A stretch of DNA of 64,000 bases, taken from contig JAHLJT010008756.1 in NCBI GenBank assembly GCA_031308135.1, forward strand, positions 108,404,453 to 108,468,452. Direction: 5' to 3'. This DNA is from Acheta domesticus (taxonomy: Eukaryota; Arthropoda; Insecta; Orthoptera; Gryllidae). The notes under the pieces are model-generated. The model searched no databases, had not been told where the DNA came from, and was given only the letters and a program-made list of their open reading frames with translations. Position numbers and translations under genes: made by a program. Of the stretch, positions 11,131 through 22,690 are shown piece after piece. Numbering within the stretch: position 1 is the first letter of the stretch; each line of letters starts with the position of its first letter.

Positions 11131-13072
11131 GAGTTATAGACGGAGCTGAGAGCTTTAAATCCTAAGAAAGCTCGTGGCCCAGATGGTGTATCAGCAGCCC
11201 AACTGCGCGCTTTGGGCGGGCACGGAATCGAGTTTTTACTCGAGCTCCTGAATGTGTGCCTGGCGCGTGGATATTTTCCCAAGGCATGGAGATTAGCGAC
11301 CATCTCGCTATTACCAAAACCTGGCAAAAACAAATTACTCCCGAGCAGTTATAGACCAATTAGTCTACTCTCCATCTTAGAAAAGACGTTTGAGAGACTG
11401 ATTCTGTCGCGGTTGCAACAGGAAACACGTCGTCTCAACCTTTTCAGAGATGAACAATTTGGCTTCAGAGCTGGTCACAGCTCCGCGCAGCAGCTTACGC
11501 GGCATTGCATGGAGTTCGGCCTCGCCCTCGAGAGACGGCAAAATTTGCCTGCGGTCTTTCTGGACATGCGGTCGGCTTTCGACTCATGCGGGGTTGCTCG
11601 CGTGTCTCGCGGGGTTGGGGGTAAGCGACTGCTACCTCAGATTGATCGCGAGTTTCCTCTCTGACAGGCAGTTCAAAGTGCGAGTTAACAAAGTATATTC
11701 GTCCCTCAGACGAGCCGAGGCGGGCGTGCCTCAGGGGAGCGTTCTCTCTCCTACCCTCTTCGGCCATACGCTAATGACGCGCCGCTTCCTGCTGATAAAA
11801 GGACTGGTATTCAACGCTGCGGGCTCCTGATGTTCGCGGATGATTTTGCGTATTACGCGAAATCGGCGAACAATTAAGGCAGTCAATTAAATACTTAAGC
11901 GATTGTCTCGCCGCCCTTCCCGAATGGCTGAGTCGCTCCAAACGACTCGCTCTAAACCTAGGGAAATGTGTGGCTGTCAAATTCACTCGTAAGAGGGCAG
12001 ACCCCAAAGAAAGGGTGAGCTTGACGGGCACGCGTCTCCCATGGCAGAGCAAAGCGAGATATTTGGGCAGCGGTCTTCACTGGCATGCACACGCTCGATA
12101 TCTCGCTGCCAAAATCAAAATTAGAACCCTTCTTCTGAAGCCTTTTCTCCGATCACCCGACCTACACCTCTCCTTGAAGCGCCGCTTATTCACCGCGTGC
12201 GTGCGCCCCTTGTGGGAGTATGCATGTGAGATTTTCGCGGCTGCCCCTCCTTCTACTTTGTGGCCAATTCGGGTCGCAGAAAACAGAGCGGCGCGTCCGC
12301 ATATTCCCAATCTCCGACTTGACCGCACGCCTAAAACCGCTGACGTTTTCAGAATTTTAGGCGTACGAAACCACTTCCTGGCGGAGCTAAAGAAGCGGGC
12401 AAAGACGGCGCTCGTGAGGGCGCTGGGGCCATCTGCTCCACGCATCCTGCGCGAGACCGGCCTAGCGGCGAACAGCGGCGTGCACAGGGCCTTTGACAGA
12501 CGAAAGGGCCCACAGCGCGTCGCCTTCACCTTCCGCGCGCTGCCTCCCACGAGCTCTCTGAGCTGTGCGAAGCGGGGAAGCAGCAAGTGCGTGGGAGGCG
12601 ATCGCCGCTCATTGGAGCCGGAAACCGCGCGGAAACGCGTCTCGCCGGGCCGGAGCCGCCTGGCAACGAAGACGTCGCGGCGCCACGGACGCTTGAGTGA
12701 AGTCGGCGCCGTGGTGACTATAAGTGTTTGTAGTGTAAACAGTGCAGTGAAATGGTGTATGTGTGAGTATGAATGTATTTGTACATATAGTTTAAGAATG
12801 AATGTGAGTGTGAATGAAGAAAAAAATGGAAGAAGAAAACATGTACAATAAAAAGAACTTTTTTTTAGAAACCCCATAACAATTGTGTAAAACTAGCCAA
12901 TGCCCAAAGCGGCAGTTGCAGTAGTTTATTAGTTCTTAAGATAGTTATAACTAGTATTTTAGGACAGGCCCACTCCCTGCTGCATAAGCCCAACGGGCTG
13001 CAGCTAAAATGTACCCCCTGAACGTTAATAAACTCCTGCCTCTCCAGGGTAACTGGAGGGGAGGAATATTTT
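11131..13072 (+). mobile_element. Jockey/CR1-type LINE, 5'-truncated
   Basis: It contains an RT starting inside domain 1 and continuing to the C-terminal region (about 12450), then a long 3' untranslated stretch with 'acaataaaaag', 'ttaataaactcctg' and an A/T-rich end at about 13060-13075. No endonuclease or ORF1 is present, so it is 5'-truncated. It sits between two blocks of Penelope-like sequence. Confidence 0.75.
11143..12475 (+). pseudogene. LINE reverse transcriptase (Jockey/CR1-type), frameshifted
   Basis: The polymerase would copy LINE RNA at the target site. Motifs in order are LNPKKARGPDGVS (11155-11193); LPKPGK and SYRPISLLSILEKTFERLI (11310-11403); EQFGFRAGHSS (11453-11484); and AVFLDMRSAFD (11551-11583, catalytic Asp). 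After a shift near 11590 comes AGVPQGSVLSPTLF (11721-11760). After another, MFADDFAYYAKS (about 11831-11866) carries the F/YADD box. After a third near 11874, LPEWLSRSKRLALNLGKCV leads into the C-terminal region in the frame at 11970-12450. The frame just 5' of 11143 contains a stop, marking truncation. At least three frameshifts make it non-functional. The G+C content is well above the flanks. Confidence 0.85.
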
Positions 13073-13175
13073 TAAAAAATGACAGCAGTACGCTCTGAGG
13101 AAGGCCACAATATGTTAGCCGGAACGTCAGCCACCAAATCGACGACGCGGCTCATCCCGGATAGCCTGGACCTCA

Positions 13176-13849
13176 TGAAGCCGCGGAAGCCTACGCAATC
13201 AAGATTGGAACAAGTTGTAAGGAAATAGGGGTGAATAAGCTAGAAAATTTTAATCACAAGCCGTACACACGCGCAAATAACAGCACAATAACAAATGTTG
13301 AAAAATGTTTCAATTTATTATAACAATTTACATCTAATAACATTAATTTATTCATATTTTTAAAACATATTAATTAGTTAATGTTTTATTACAAGACTCA
13401 AATAAAGGAATTATTTCAGCAAATACTGAAAAAATGTAAAAATAATATCAGTGTAACATTAAACTAATATCCCCTTTTCTCCTATGTAATGCAGCGTAAC
13501 GCTGCCTCAAACCCCCTTTCCCTCTCATTAGCGTTACATAATTAATAGCCAACCCCTAAAACATGAAATGAAGTAGCAGCATCCGGACGGTGTATCAACG
13601 GACGCCCTTTTTTTTAATTTGATCTGATTAATTTGTTCAATCGATCTTTCTAAAAATAAATTTAACATGCTTGCACGTAACATCTAGATCTTGTACTAAT
13701 CTGCACAAAAGAGCATTTACAATACTGTTTGTGCTACGAGAATAGTTCTCTTAGTTTTCGTGCCAATGCTTCAATTTCCCCAGGATATAAATTCATTTGT
13801 TGAAATTACTAATCACTATAAGGAAAATATTATTTCCCAGCTTTTTCAA
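13176..13849. other. AT-rich spacer
   Basis: No gene is seen. A small palindrome GCAGCGTAACGCTGC lies at about 13490-13504. Confidence 0.4.
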
Positions 13850-14110
13850 TGCAATATCACTAAACACACCGACTTGAAAATTTGAATCACTGCTTATAAC
13901 GAAAATATGCCCAGATAAAACGGAAAACAATCCTAACAAGACATAGTCTTCACTATTCACAGTTGTTAGCACATGAGCGCCAAAATTGATTAAAATTTGA
14001 CGCCGTTCGTGTAATTCAATTATTTATAACTATCTTTGGCACTAACCAACAGCGCAAAACATACATTTCAAACGTCGCGCGCCGGAGATAGTCTAAATAA
14101 TTTTCCCAAA
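13850..14110 (+). repeat. Interspersed repeat related to family B interior
   Basis: The block 'gaatcactgcttataacga' followed by 'aaatat' and 'tcttcactattcac' matches 53548-53620 of family B copy 3. The block from about 13985 ('attgattaaaatttgacgcc', 'tttataac', 'ttggcactaa', 'acatacatttcaaac', 'gagatagt') matches 29140-29270. The three places therefore share parts of one longer ancestral element. Confidence 0.55.
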
Positions 14111-15359
14111 ATCCATGCGCTAGTGTCCAACAAGGGAACAGAGTCCTTTATTTCAATGATGTGATTTGAGAGATAAACTCTTTGAAACTAGCCTTCAACT
14201 GACAAATGTTTTCAAACATGGCCGATAGATAGCGGCACCTTCTGGGCAGATAGCTAATTCTTCGACGAGAATGCGGTTCCGTGTAAGACGCGAAATTCAT
14301 TCCATTGTTGAAAATCAGAGAAGCTGAGAGATGTTACAACAGATCGCCTCGCCAAGTCGCGGCTAAGTAATACGCGCGGGTCCACTCCACTGGCAGCTGT
14401 ATTATTATGAAGTTGGTACCGTTTCAAGGCCAAGAGGGATTGCATACACCGTAAACTATAGTCTAAAGAGCGTCAAAACACCTACGTGATGTGTGAACAA
14501 AATATGTAACAAAAAACTCGTTTCGGGTGCCCAAACACAGATACAATTGACAACTTATTCCATACTTCATGATTATTACGCGGAAGTGCTAACCTTTTCG
14601 ATTGCTTGTCGCTTTCAGAAACTTTCCCTGGGGTTAAGGGATTCTGAAGATGCACAGCAGCTTCTGCAGCGTGATATCGTCAGCAGGCTCTCCCAATAAA
14701 AAGCGTCAGTTGTATTTTCGGCCTCATCAACAGTACACAATCGTACATTCTTTCCCAATATTGTTTCTTTCTTCTTTTTGAAGAAGAACATCAAAAGATA
14801 CAAGAACTCTCTTTCCATCATAGTTTGATTTAGTTTCTAAGCTCTCCAATATTGTCTCTTGCAAATTTTCTTGAGCCTTCTGCCTTCTCTTTTGGATACA
14901 CACGCACAACAACCTGATAATTTCGTGGGGATGGTTCCTTCCTTGAATCTCAGTTGTCCCATAGTACACTGTAATTCCTTTCGTAACTTTCCATCATAGC
15001 AAAAGGACTTGCAGTGAATTTCCCTCTTATCAAAGTAAAGTGCACCCAACTTCAAAGAAATGAGAGAAGTGGGATAAACAAGGTAAAATAATTATTTCTC
15101 TTAACTGACTTATGTTATTTCTTTAAAATGAACCACATAAAAAGGAAACATCATTGTGAAAGAAATATAGGCCTATGCTTTCATCAAATTTAATTTTTAA
15201 TTCATCTTTTCAAAAAAATATTTTCCCTGAAATGTGGGGTGCAAATTTAATCATTTCTTACGGATACACAATTTTACACATCCACCGATTTTAAGTGATT
15301 CCTACATTCTTTCTGGGTGTTGCTATTTTACAAACTGCTACAAACAGAAATGTATTTAA
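14111..15359. other. Spacer
   Basis: A 63-codon minus-strand frame (14254-14445) and overlapping frames at 14727-15055 show no recognisable motif. I see nothing I can name. Confidence 0.35.
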
Positions 15360-15570
15360 ATGGTGGCACATGGGTAGAGAGCTTGCTTTTCATGTTTGAA
15401 TCCGGGATGAGGCAAAAATTAAGTTGTCGCTTTCACTGCTTTGTGTCAGTTCTTATATTTGTGTGACAATACGAAAGCTTCTCTCGAGTATAGAATGCAC
15501 AATGAATGGTTTAAGAGGTTGTGACCTGTTTACCTCAGGTCTCTCAATCCTATAGCCACCAGGGTGAAAC
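15360..15570 (+). mobile_element. Possible second tRNA-derived SINE family
   Basis: An A-box-like TGGGTAGAGAG (about 15370) is followed at short distance by a B-box-like GTTTGAATCC (about 15395). The spacing is shorter than in a normal tRNA, as if the middle had been deleted. Downstream sequence is unlike the other SINE family in this window. Only one copy is seen, so this is weak. Confidence 0.3.
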
Positions 15571-18213
15571 GCCAAAGCTTTACATTAACTGCAATTGAGT
15601 AACATACATTAAATAAAATTTAGTGCAACTCTTTTAAAGTAATTAACGAAATAAATGTATATGTAATAATAATGTAATAATAACTACAAAATTAATATAA
15701 AACATATTAATTATATAAATAATAAAATCTTCGGTACTCTCATGAGTCTGAGTTGGCGGTACCCTAGCTATTAGTAGGGCATCTCATGCTGAATAGGTTG
15801 AAGGTAAAGGGGCAGACGAAGAAGTACTCCAAAGGAGAGCCTCAACGACATCTTCGAAGAAGAGATAAGCATTGATGAAGAGGGCGGAAGAGGCACCTCG
15901 AAAATTTAACCGCAGCGTCCGATCCACAGCGAGCGGCTGCAAGCAGCGTCTGTGTCAATGTTAGAAGCGGCTGCATCCATAATGGGAACTAAGTATAGAG
16001 GGACGAATCATGAACACTTGGACTTCCTGTTATCGGCCCATGAAAGGTACAGAAAAGAAACTGGGTTGGCATACCAGGCCACTGATTAGAGTAGAAATCC
16101 AAACCTTACATAAGGCACCAAAGGAAGCTGCCTTCAGCAGTCAGTGAAAATCCCGAAGGGTTTAGCAGGAAAAAACCCATGGGTTAAGTGTAATCCGTAA
16201 ACTCAAACTTGTTTCCTGCGAAACGTCAATTAAAACAAATGAGCAAAAAGGGTGTAACAATAAAATTTGCCTTGTTTTACCAATGCCCCATACCTGCTCA
16301 GAAAGCGAGCTAAGGCCACCTTGGCGATGCCTACTATGCGACGAATATTAGTCCTAGGGACCAAGAATCGTCAGTAGCTCGAAAACATCGACATAAATAA
16401 ACACATGATGAATTAAAAGAGGTGATATGGTGCTTTTGCTATGCAAAAGCGAAAAATAGGGGATCAGAAATAGATGTTTTCAAAATTTGGAGACAGCGGA
16501 ACCCTGATTTGAGACCTACCCTAGATTCGAAGAAGCTTGACAACAGTACTAATTACACACAACAGAGGAAAATTCTGAGCAGAACAACTTGCTGACATTC
16601 AGGGAAATGCGGTTGCAAATTCTGCATAGTCAAATACTAAACAGGGAGTGTCACCATTATTTTTACACTTGCATGTCATTGCATTTTGCTATTGATGAAT
16701 AAATTTATTTACCTCTTGCTTTATGCGCATACGCGCGCCATTGAATGTTGAAGGAAACTAAGTGATGGACATGATATCTTTCAACTCTCAATCTTTTTAT
16801 CTTGCTTGGTAAAAAGGCATAAGTAGTGTCTGAAGGAAGTTCGTTTCTTCACTAAACGATGGAAAAGAATGAAACAATACAAAAATCATCATTAAGTGCA
16901 AAATGAAAAAACATGGATTTAGTTCCTTTCTACATTCACCGATTCAATTATGAACCTCTGTACCGAAATACGTTGATATCTCTAATCTATACTGGATTTC
17001 CTGCCAAAGCGATTGACCTACGTACTAATTACACATATCGCCAAGTAAGGTCTTCTTTGTTTCGAACATTTCCCATAATTTTGATGCGTTTTTCTCGTAT
17101 ATATTTGCAAGTGAATTTTCTTTTGAAGTGTATTTAAATTTTGCTTTATGAGTAATTCTCTAGGGATCCCAACTTCTAACTAGGTATAGAATCGACAAGA
17201 GATGTATGACAGTTACTAGCCTGCAGTAGCAAAAATTCTGCCAAAAAATACACAAAATGATATTCCAAGAGTAGCATGAACGTTCCCAAGAACAACAATT
17301 AAAATAGTGTTGTAGATCACATTAAATTAAATATTTAAACAAAAACAGTCTTCAAAAATATTTCAATGAATAGTATATGGTGTATTCATTCTTCATTTTT
17401 ATTCCAAGAATATTAATAATCCGCTCTCCATATCACAACATGTAAAAGGCAAATGTTAAAGTCTGGTGGCTTCTTCCTTGAAGTTCTCCCGTCGCATGAC
17501 TTTAGGTTTGCCGTAAGCAGTGAACCACTGATTATGAGAATTCAGTCGGTGTGCCCAGTATGAGAAAAGGCGGAATAATAGCATTAAAATAGTATTTTTC
17601 AGTAAAAATAGAAACTGTTTAAATATTTTTGTAATGTTCCCTAGTTTCTTGGAATGTAACAAAACCAAAGACACCTTTCAAAAGGCGCGGCACTGCATAG
17701 TATTTTAATCAAATTATGTGCACATTGGAAATTAATAATGTAGATTATTTCCCGTTTACTTTAAATGTCTTTAACGTTTGCATTAAGAAAGATAAGGACC
17801 TAATTCTCTCCCGTTAACTCACTAATCTAACTGAATACAATGGTCCTTACACGTCGTTGCTAGCAGAATGAAATAGTATCCCAAATAGTAATGAGCTACA
17901 GCCCCTTACTATAATTGATTATTTTCCAATTCATTAATTTCCACATTTATTTTGGCCAAATAACGTAAGTGTCCTCGTGTCCTATGTTTCTGTTTTCAGT
18001 CTAATGCTTTGTAAGAGACTTACATAGCTGACCAATAAGCAAATTCGGGGAATATAGTAATACTTTTAGGAGTGAAAGGACACCACGTTTCTCACGAAGT
18101 TTTGATAATGGAATACTGAAATAGTAATACTTTCCCAAAAGCATTGAATATTGGTTTTCCCGAAAGTAAAAAGTTTTGTGGAAATAAAACCAATATTATA
18201 TAGCTCGTACATG

Positions 18214-18214
<1 letters not shown>
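15571..18214. other. Spacer, no gene recognised
   Basis: Mostly AT-rich. The stretch 15735-16220 is more balanced in composition and could be part of an unrecognised old repeat, but none of its frames is coherent. A 74-codon frame at 16913-17137 has no motif. Confidence 0.35.

Positions 18215-18253
<39 letters not shown>
18215..18253. repeat. (GA)n microsatellite
   Basis: About 19 uninterrupted AG dinucleotides. Confidence 0.95.
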
Positions 18254-18255
<2 letters not shown>

Positions 18256-18479
18256 AGTTTAGGATCAATGATACTGCACTTTCTTTTTTCGAAATTATTA
18301 ATTTTGTAAATGCAGTGAGATTACATCTCCATTAAAAGAAAATTCGAATGAAATACATTATGGTAGCCAGCAATACGAGCAGTATGCTTTTTAGGATGGT
18401 TCTTTTGAATAGACAAAAAAGAAGAACAATCGTAGTAACCAACTCAATCCGGTAACGGCTAGACATCGAGAATGATAGC

Positions 18480-18760
18480 TGAAAAATGGAGGAAGCTGAT
18501 TGACGTAAGAGAGATGTGGCGGAAAAGGCTGAAAAGACGAGATGAGAAGTAGGAAGAGGAAGAAATGACGACGGCCAGAGGTAAAAGAAAAAATAGGTCG
18601 ATGCTGGAAGGTAATAATAGGAGCGACATAGGAGGTTGAAAGGGAGAGGGAAAAAGAAAAGGAAGAGAAGATGCTTAAGAATAATGAAGAGAATGGGTGA
18701 GAGGGAGGGAGGGAGAGGGGGAGAGAGAAGAAGGGAGAAAGAGAGGGTGAGAAAGGTCGA
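18480..18760. repeat. Purine-rich low-complexity tract
   Basis: The plus strand is dominated by G and A ('gagagggagggagggagagg' near 18700). A 147-codon frame on the minus strand is a by-product: it is Leu/Ser/Pro/Phe-rich because the complement is pyrimidine-rich. Confidence 0.8.
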
Positions 18761-19985
18761 TAAATAAAGTGTCACAAATACAAGACACTGAATTGAAAAA
18801 GAAGAAGTTCCCAGAGCACCATTACTGAGCGGAGAGCGACGAGAAATCCCGGGAGAGAGACAAGGGCATACAGAGCGGAGGGCTGCCCCTGAAGCGACAT
18901 GGGAAGACTGGAGGTGGACGGCCGAGCGCGACGCAGCCCTAACTCACTTAACGCAGACTGCGTTAACGCGTCACTCGCTGAGGGTGACCTCTTTCCCGGA
19001 CGCCGCCAGCCCCGCCACGCCGGTCGCAGCGTTCGACCCGTCCAACCCTGCTATGGACGGCGGCGCCCAGCCTCATTGATTATCTCGTGATTTCTCGCGC
19101 GTCAACTAATATTATAATTATTCTCGTATGTTTAGCGCATGTTTTTAGCACGGGAGATGGCGGTGACTGTTGAGGCAGCGAATATAGCTTCAGATTAATG
19201 TGGCTGGGAGAGCTATGAATTGGGTTATGGCGAAACTAACATTCTGGAAAACGCTCGCTCGCTCGATCTCTGGACACACACAATGAACCCCTCTTATTAG
19301 AATATTATATGAAGGAATAAGCAACCATTGAATAAATCGTTCACCTTTTTACCTGTTTTCTCACGGAAAAGCAACCTCCTTTTTTGTTAATTTTTCTCCA
19401 ACAAGTTTCGATCGCTTCCCGCTTAAAAGGCTGTTATTCTTTGGCAGGAGACACTAGAACCAACTTTGAGAGCTTAACCTTTTCTCATAGAACGTCAATG
19501 CACGGTCATTACAACTTGTTCCCTGTGCGTAAAACAACTGCTCAGAAGTTCCTATTTCGGCGTTTGAATTTGGCGACAATGCTATTATAGGTTAAAAACG
19601 GAAATCTACATGCCGTTCTCTTGTGTACACAAGTGTTTTGCGGCGAGGGCCCAGTAGGAGCTGCCACCTGGCGAAGGGAGCTGAACTAACAAGTAGGTCC
19701 GCCAAATCCATTCCAAGACACTCAAGAGCAAAGACGTTTTTCCGTTACCAGCACGCAGGTTTTGGAGGGAATTTTTTACAAGTCCGACGCGGTAGTTTAA
19801 AATGCAAATTCTGAGCTGGTAATTAAGGCCAAAGATTGTTATTAAAAACCAATCGCCCGCCACAGCGCCAAATTTGAATCATTTTTTGATGCCAATGTGC
19901 CAACAGTGACCTTCCTCTGCTGTATGGTAAGTTCTCGCGCCCGACCCACATGACGGTTTGCGTGGATTTGCGTGGTTTGCGTGGA
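18761..19985. other. Spacer with a CpG-rich patch at 18820-19085
   Basis: The patch 18820-19085 is CpG-rich with short frames on both strands. The stretch 19600-19870 has balanced composition and looks repeat-like, but I cannot assign it to a family. Confidence 0.35.
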
Positions 19986-20256
19986 CAGGCATCAGCGGGC
20001 ACCGTCTCACCCGGGACAAGCTCCGAAGTCCTGACGTGTGGTAGTGTAGCACAAGAGTATGTGTATGTAAGGCGTGACGATAGGACAAGGAAATGTGGGG
20101 CGCGGTCCGTGGCCTATTTGTTAGGGCACGGACCAGCATTTGCCTGGCGACCGAAATCGAAGTATCGAAAAATCCGCCATCGTCGGGACTCCAACTCTAG
20201 GACCTGTCAGAGGCTCTTCAGTGACATTAATTGATGCACTGAGCCATCTCCCCTGC
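19986..20256 (-). mobile_element. tRNA-type SINE with tRNA-like head
   Basis: Read on the minus strand it starts 'aggggagatggctcag' (20254 downward, A box). It has the B-box-like GAGTTGGAGTCC at 20198-20187, continues through 'aggccacggaccgcg' and 'acactaccacacgtcagg', and ends near 19986 in the '.ggacggtgcccgctgatg' block. The order is the same as in the copy at 41863-42432, with the 3' end shortened. Confidence 0.8.
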
Positions 20257-20734
20257 TATACAAGAGATTTTAAGTACTACTTTAAATAAATGCGGATTCT
20301 GCTCAGAAGCTTGTGTGTTCTGAGTCGGCTAGTAAGAGCTGACTCCGGCAGCAGCGCAGGTGATTCGGATAGATATGAAAGGACTTTGCTGGCGCGATGT
20401 ATTATGCCACAGAAAAAGCATATAAATTAGGTTACATACCATTTATTCATAAAACGCTTTTTGTATGTCCCATGAGAATACTTAACATTAATACTCCAGG
20501 AGAAGGCGGTGTTGCTTCCCACTGGACGTGAGGTCAGACGACGACCTGTAGTTCAGATTGCGAGAATCCCCCCCGCGTACTACTAAGAAAATATACATAA
20601 CATAACCCAAAGGCTGTTTCTTTGGAATAATGAGCTACGTGGATGTTTAAAAAATTAAATATAGAAAGCATGACAATATAAATTTAAAAAATTAAAGCAG
20701 GTGATCTAATTAACTTTAATAGAGTACGAGTTTT
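20257..20734. other. Spacer
   Basis: AT-rich; no recognised feature. Confidence 0.4.
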
Positions 20735-21010
20735 CTTCTTTTACTTTTTCATTTTATTCTTATTCTTTTCTGTAGATGGAATTTATCATTTTCCACACTT
20801 CACCTTCGTGATGACTCGGTAGATGTTCATGCCCAGCTTTCGACACATCTTTTCTTGATCTTCCTGGATCCCGCGTACCTAAATGTCTAGCATCTCTTGC
20901 TATTTTCATCAGCCTACTATTGCCTGCCCTGCAAACGTATTCATCCCAGCCTTTTATTCCCGTTCTTATGACTTAACTACGTCATTCACTTCACTAATAT
21001 ATGTAGATTA
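20735..21010 (-). pseudogene. LINE RT C-terminal scrap, RTE-like
   Basis: On the minus strand, about 20960 to 20770 reads GWDEYVCRAGNSRLMKIARD followed by ARHLGTRDPGRSRK and, after a shift, a further short stretch. The RLMKIARD...RDPGR pattern corresponds to RLVKIARD...RNPARQQKRW in the remnant at 34558-35440, so both come from related LINEs. The 3' end runs into an A-rich tail around 20740. It is inactive and only the extreme C-terminus is left. Confidence 0.65.
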
Positions 21011-21709
21011 TTTATTCTATTCCATCTTGTTTTACTGTTATTATTAAGGAAAGGAATAACTTTTAACAATTTTTAAAAACTCTTACAATAAAGAGGGAAA
21101 ACGTTTAGTCTCAATCAAAGTTACTTAAAAGGCAACATGAATAGCAATTTACACAAAACGAAAGCTCAATTCCTTTCAAAACACTTCAAAACAAAATTAA
21201 AGAGCTGATTACACTGTCCAAAGTTTTCACATCAATCGACACTCTACAGCCGTGGTTATAGAAGGGGTTTTTAAATATAAAATGCATCTGCCGAAATAAA
21301 TTCTCGGCGCGACGCGTTGTCAAGCCATTGCACGTAGCCACACAGCCTCCCAACAACAGTTTCCTCGCACCAAACACGCCGCACGCCAAACATGCCGTGC
21401 CACGGCGCCACGATATCATCGTCCCGCTCCATGCTCTCTCTAGCCTCTCGACCACCACAGGCCTGGGCTGGGCGGCTGCCGCCAGGGGACGGGTGGCGGG
21501 GCACGGGGGCGGCGGCGGTGGCGGCGATTCCCGCCTCCTCCGGCGCCGACAGGGGGGGGGGCTGCTGAGGTCCCACCATCCAGCACAGTCACTCCAGCTC
21601 CCAACGGCAAAATCAGGACGCCCAAGCGCAGACAGCGAGAAAATCAAATTTATTTATTTATTTTAAGTGCGACGCGCCAAATTAATTTGCGTGCCCCCAT
21701 AATTCACTG
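21011..21709. other. Spacer with GC-rich (GGC)n-type island
   Basis: The island 21300-21625 is CpG-rich and contains a GGC-repeat stretch ('gggcggcggcggtggcggcg' near 21505). Overlapping frames on both strands are rich in Pro, Ala, Gly and Arg, as expected from composition. It could be a promoter or first exon; no start or splice context supports a gene. Confidence 0.4.
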
Positions 21710-22035
21710 CGACACCATGGAAATCCCATATACTCAAATTCAAGGGCCACGAGATTAGTCAGATCGATCGGGGAGTATCAGTTTTGGAGAAAATAGGCTG
21801 AACAATTTAATCGCTAGCATTGTTCACAAACAGACAGACGGGCAGACGTTTTGCTTTCAATTGGGTTTTTGGCATCAAGGACCCACAAAACAGGGATTCT
21901 AGCTGTACCATGTGTTAGGAGATTTTTTCTTAATTTAACAACTGGATTTATCCACTTTTTCGTTACCAGGGCCCTTTAATAAGAGTTTTTCTGCCGAAAA
22001 TTTGCCATTTTTTCGCGTAGCATTACATAACTTTA
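21710..22035 (+). repeat. Dispersed repeat family A, copy 3
   Basis: This is one of the most complete copies. It contains 'caagggccacgagattagtc', 'agatcgatcggggagtatca', 'ggagaaaataggctgaa', 'cgctagcattgttcacaaac', 'agacagacgggcagacg', 'gttaccagggccc', 'gtttttctgccgaaaatt' and 'tagcattacataac'. There is no ORF. Confidence 0.78.
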
Positions 22036-22356
22036 CTACACTATTTACAATGGTGAAATTAAGACATTTACACATTGTAACTAATTAAAAGCTCGTTGAT
22101 ACTAGAATTTTCTTTACACCTTGTAAGGTTTTGCTTGCGTAATAATTTTTAAACCATTAAAGATCTAATATTGACTATACGATATACCTTTTTACACAAT
22201 TGATAAATAATTGATTACTTCCCTTCTTCAGTGCTGGTCTGCGTGCCTGATCATTGAGATACAATCTCCATACCATGCCATTTCATTCTTCTCCTACGTT
22301 TTTGCCAATCATGTACGGCCATGCTCCAAATATTGGTACAAATCCAAGTTTTCTAT
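22036..22356. other. Spacer
   Basis: AT-rich; no recognised feature. Confidence 0.4.
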
Positions 22357-22690
22357 CGGGAGAGGTGGCTCAGGGAGCCAACTGATGTCAGTGCGAGCGC
22401 CTCTGACCGGTAGGGCCTAAGTTCGAGTCCCTACAGTGGCAGAATTTTCGAGTCTGGGTAGATAGTTGGGTCCAGTTGAGTCGCTGTCTGGAGGAGAATT
22501 CTAGTCGCTGTATGGAGGAGCATTCTAGAAGAGTCGCTGTCTGGAGGAGCATTCTAGCCGCTGTCTGCACAAGAATTCTAGAACTGTGATCGGTAGTTCT
22601 CCGTGGTCGGGGAAAAATCCCCGCTGGCGGTCGGTAGGTCGGCCCCGGAACTTGACATCCAGCGGGAGAAAAGCACCTCCACTCAGCTCT
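22357..22690 (+). mobile_element. tRNA-type SINE with internal VNTR expansion
   Basis: The head has an A-box-like TGGCTCAGGGA (22366-22376) and a B box GTTCGAGTCC (22421-22430), with flanks matching the SINE at 41863. The middle differs. The unit 'gtcgctgtctggaggag.att' plus 'ctag', single in the 41863 copy, is repeated about four times here (22480-22578). After 'gatcggtagttctccgtggt' the CA-rich middle part is missing, and the copy ends in the 'ccatccagcggg' block (here 'acatccagcggg') near 22670. Confidence 0.82.

Larger units (their letters stand above)
9738..13175 (+). mobile_element. Penelope-like element, apparently split by a Jockey/CR1-type LINE
   Basis: The left part (9738 to about 11130) encodes a Penelope-type reverse transcriptase and a GIY-YIG endonuclease. 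The right part (about 13073-13175) carries 'cagcagtacgctctgagg' and 'gttagccggaacgtcagc', wording I associate with 3' regions of Penelope-like elements. Between them, 11131 to about 13072, lies a LINE with its own 3' untranslated region. The simplest reading is that the LINE inserted into the Penelope-like element. No clear target-site duplication was seen, so two neighbouring truncated elements remain possible. Confidence 0.6.

Noticed and set aside
12077..12877. 266-codon minus-strand frame
   Set aside because: It is antisense to the LINE RT C-terminal region (11970-12475), which has real RT similarity; the antisense frame has none.
18332..18775. 147-codon minus-strand frame rich in Leu and Ser
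   Set aside because: Arises from the purine-rich tract; no motif and no conserved start context.
21186..21666. Overlapping frames up to 153 codons on both strands
   Set aside because: They share a GGC-repeat CpG island; Pro/Arg/Gly/Ala runs in all frames indicate composition.
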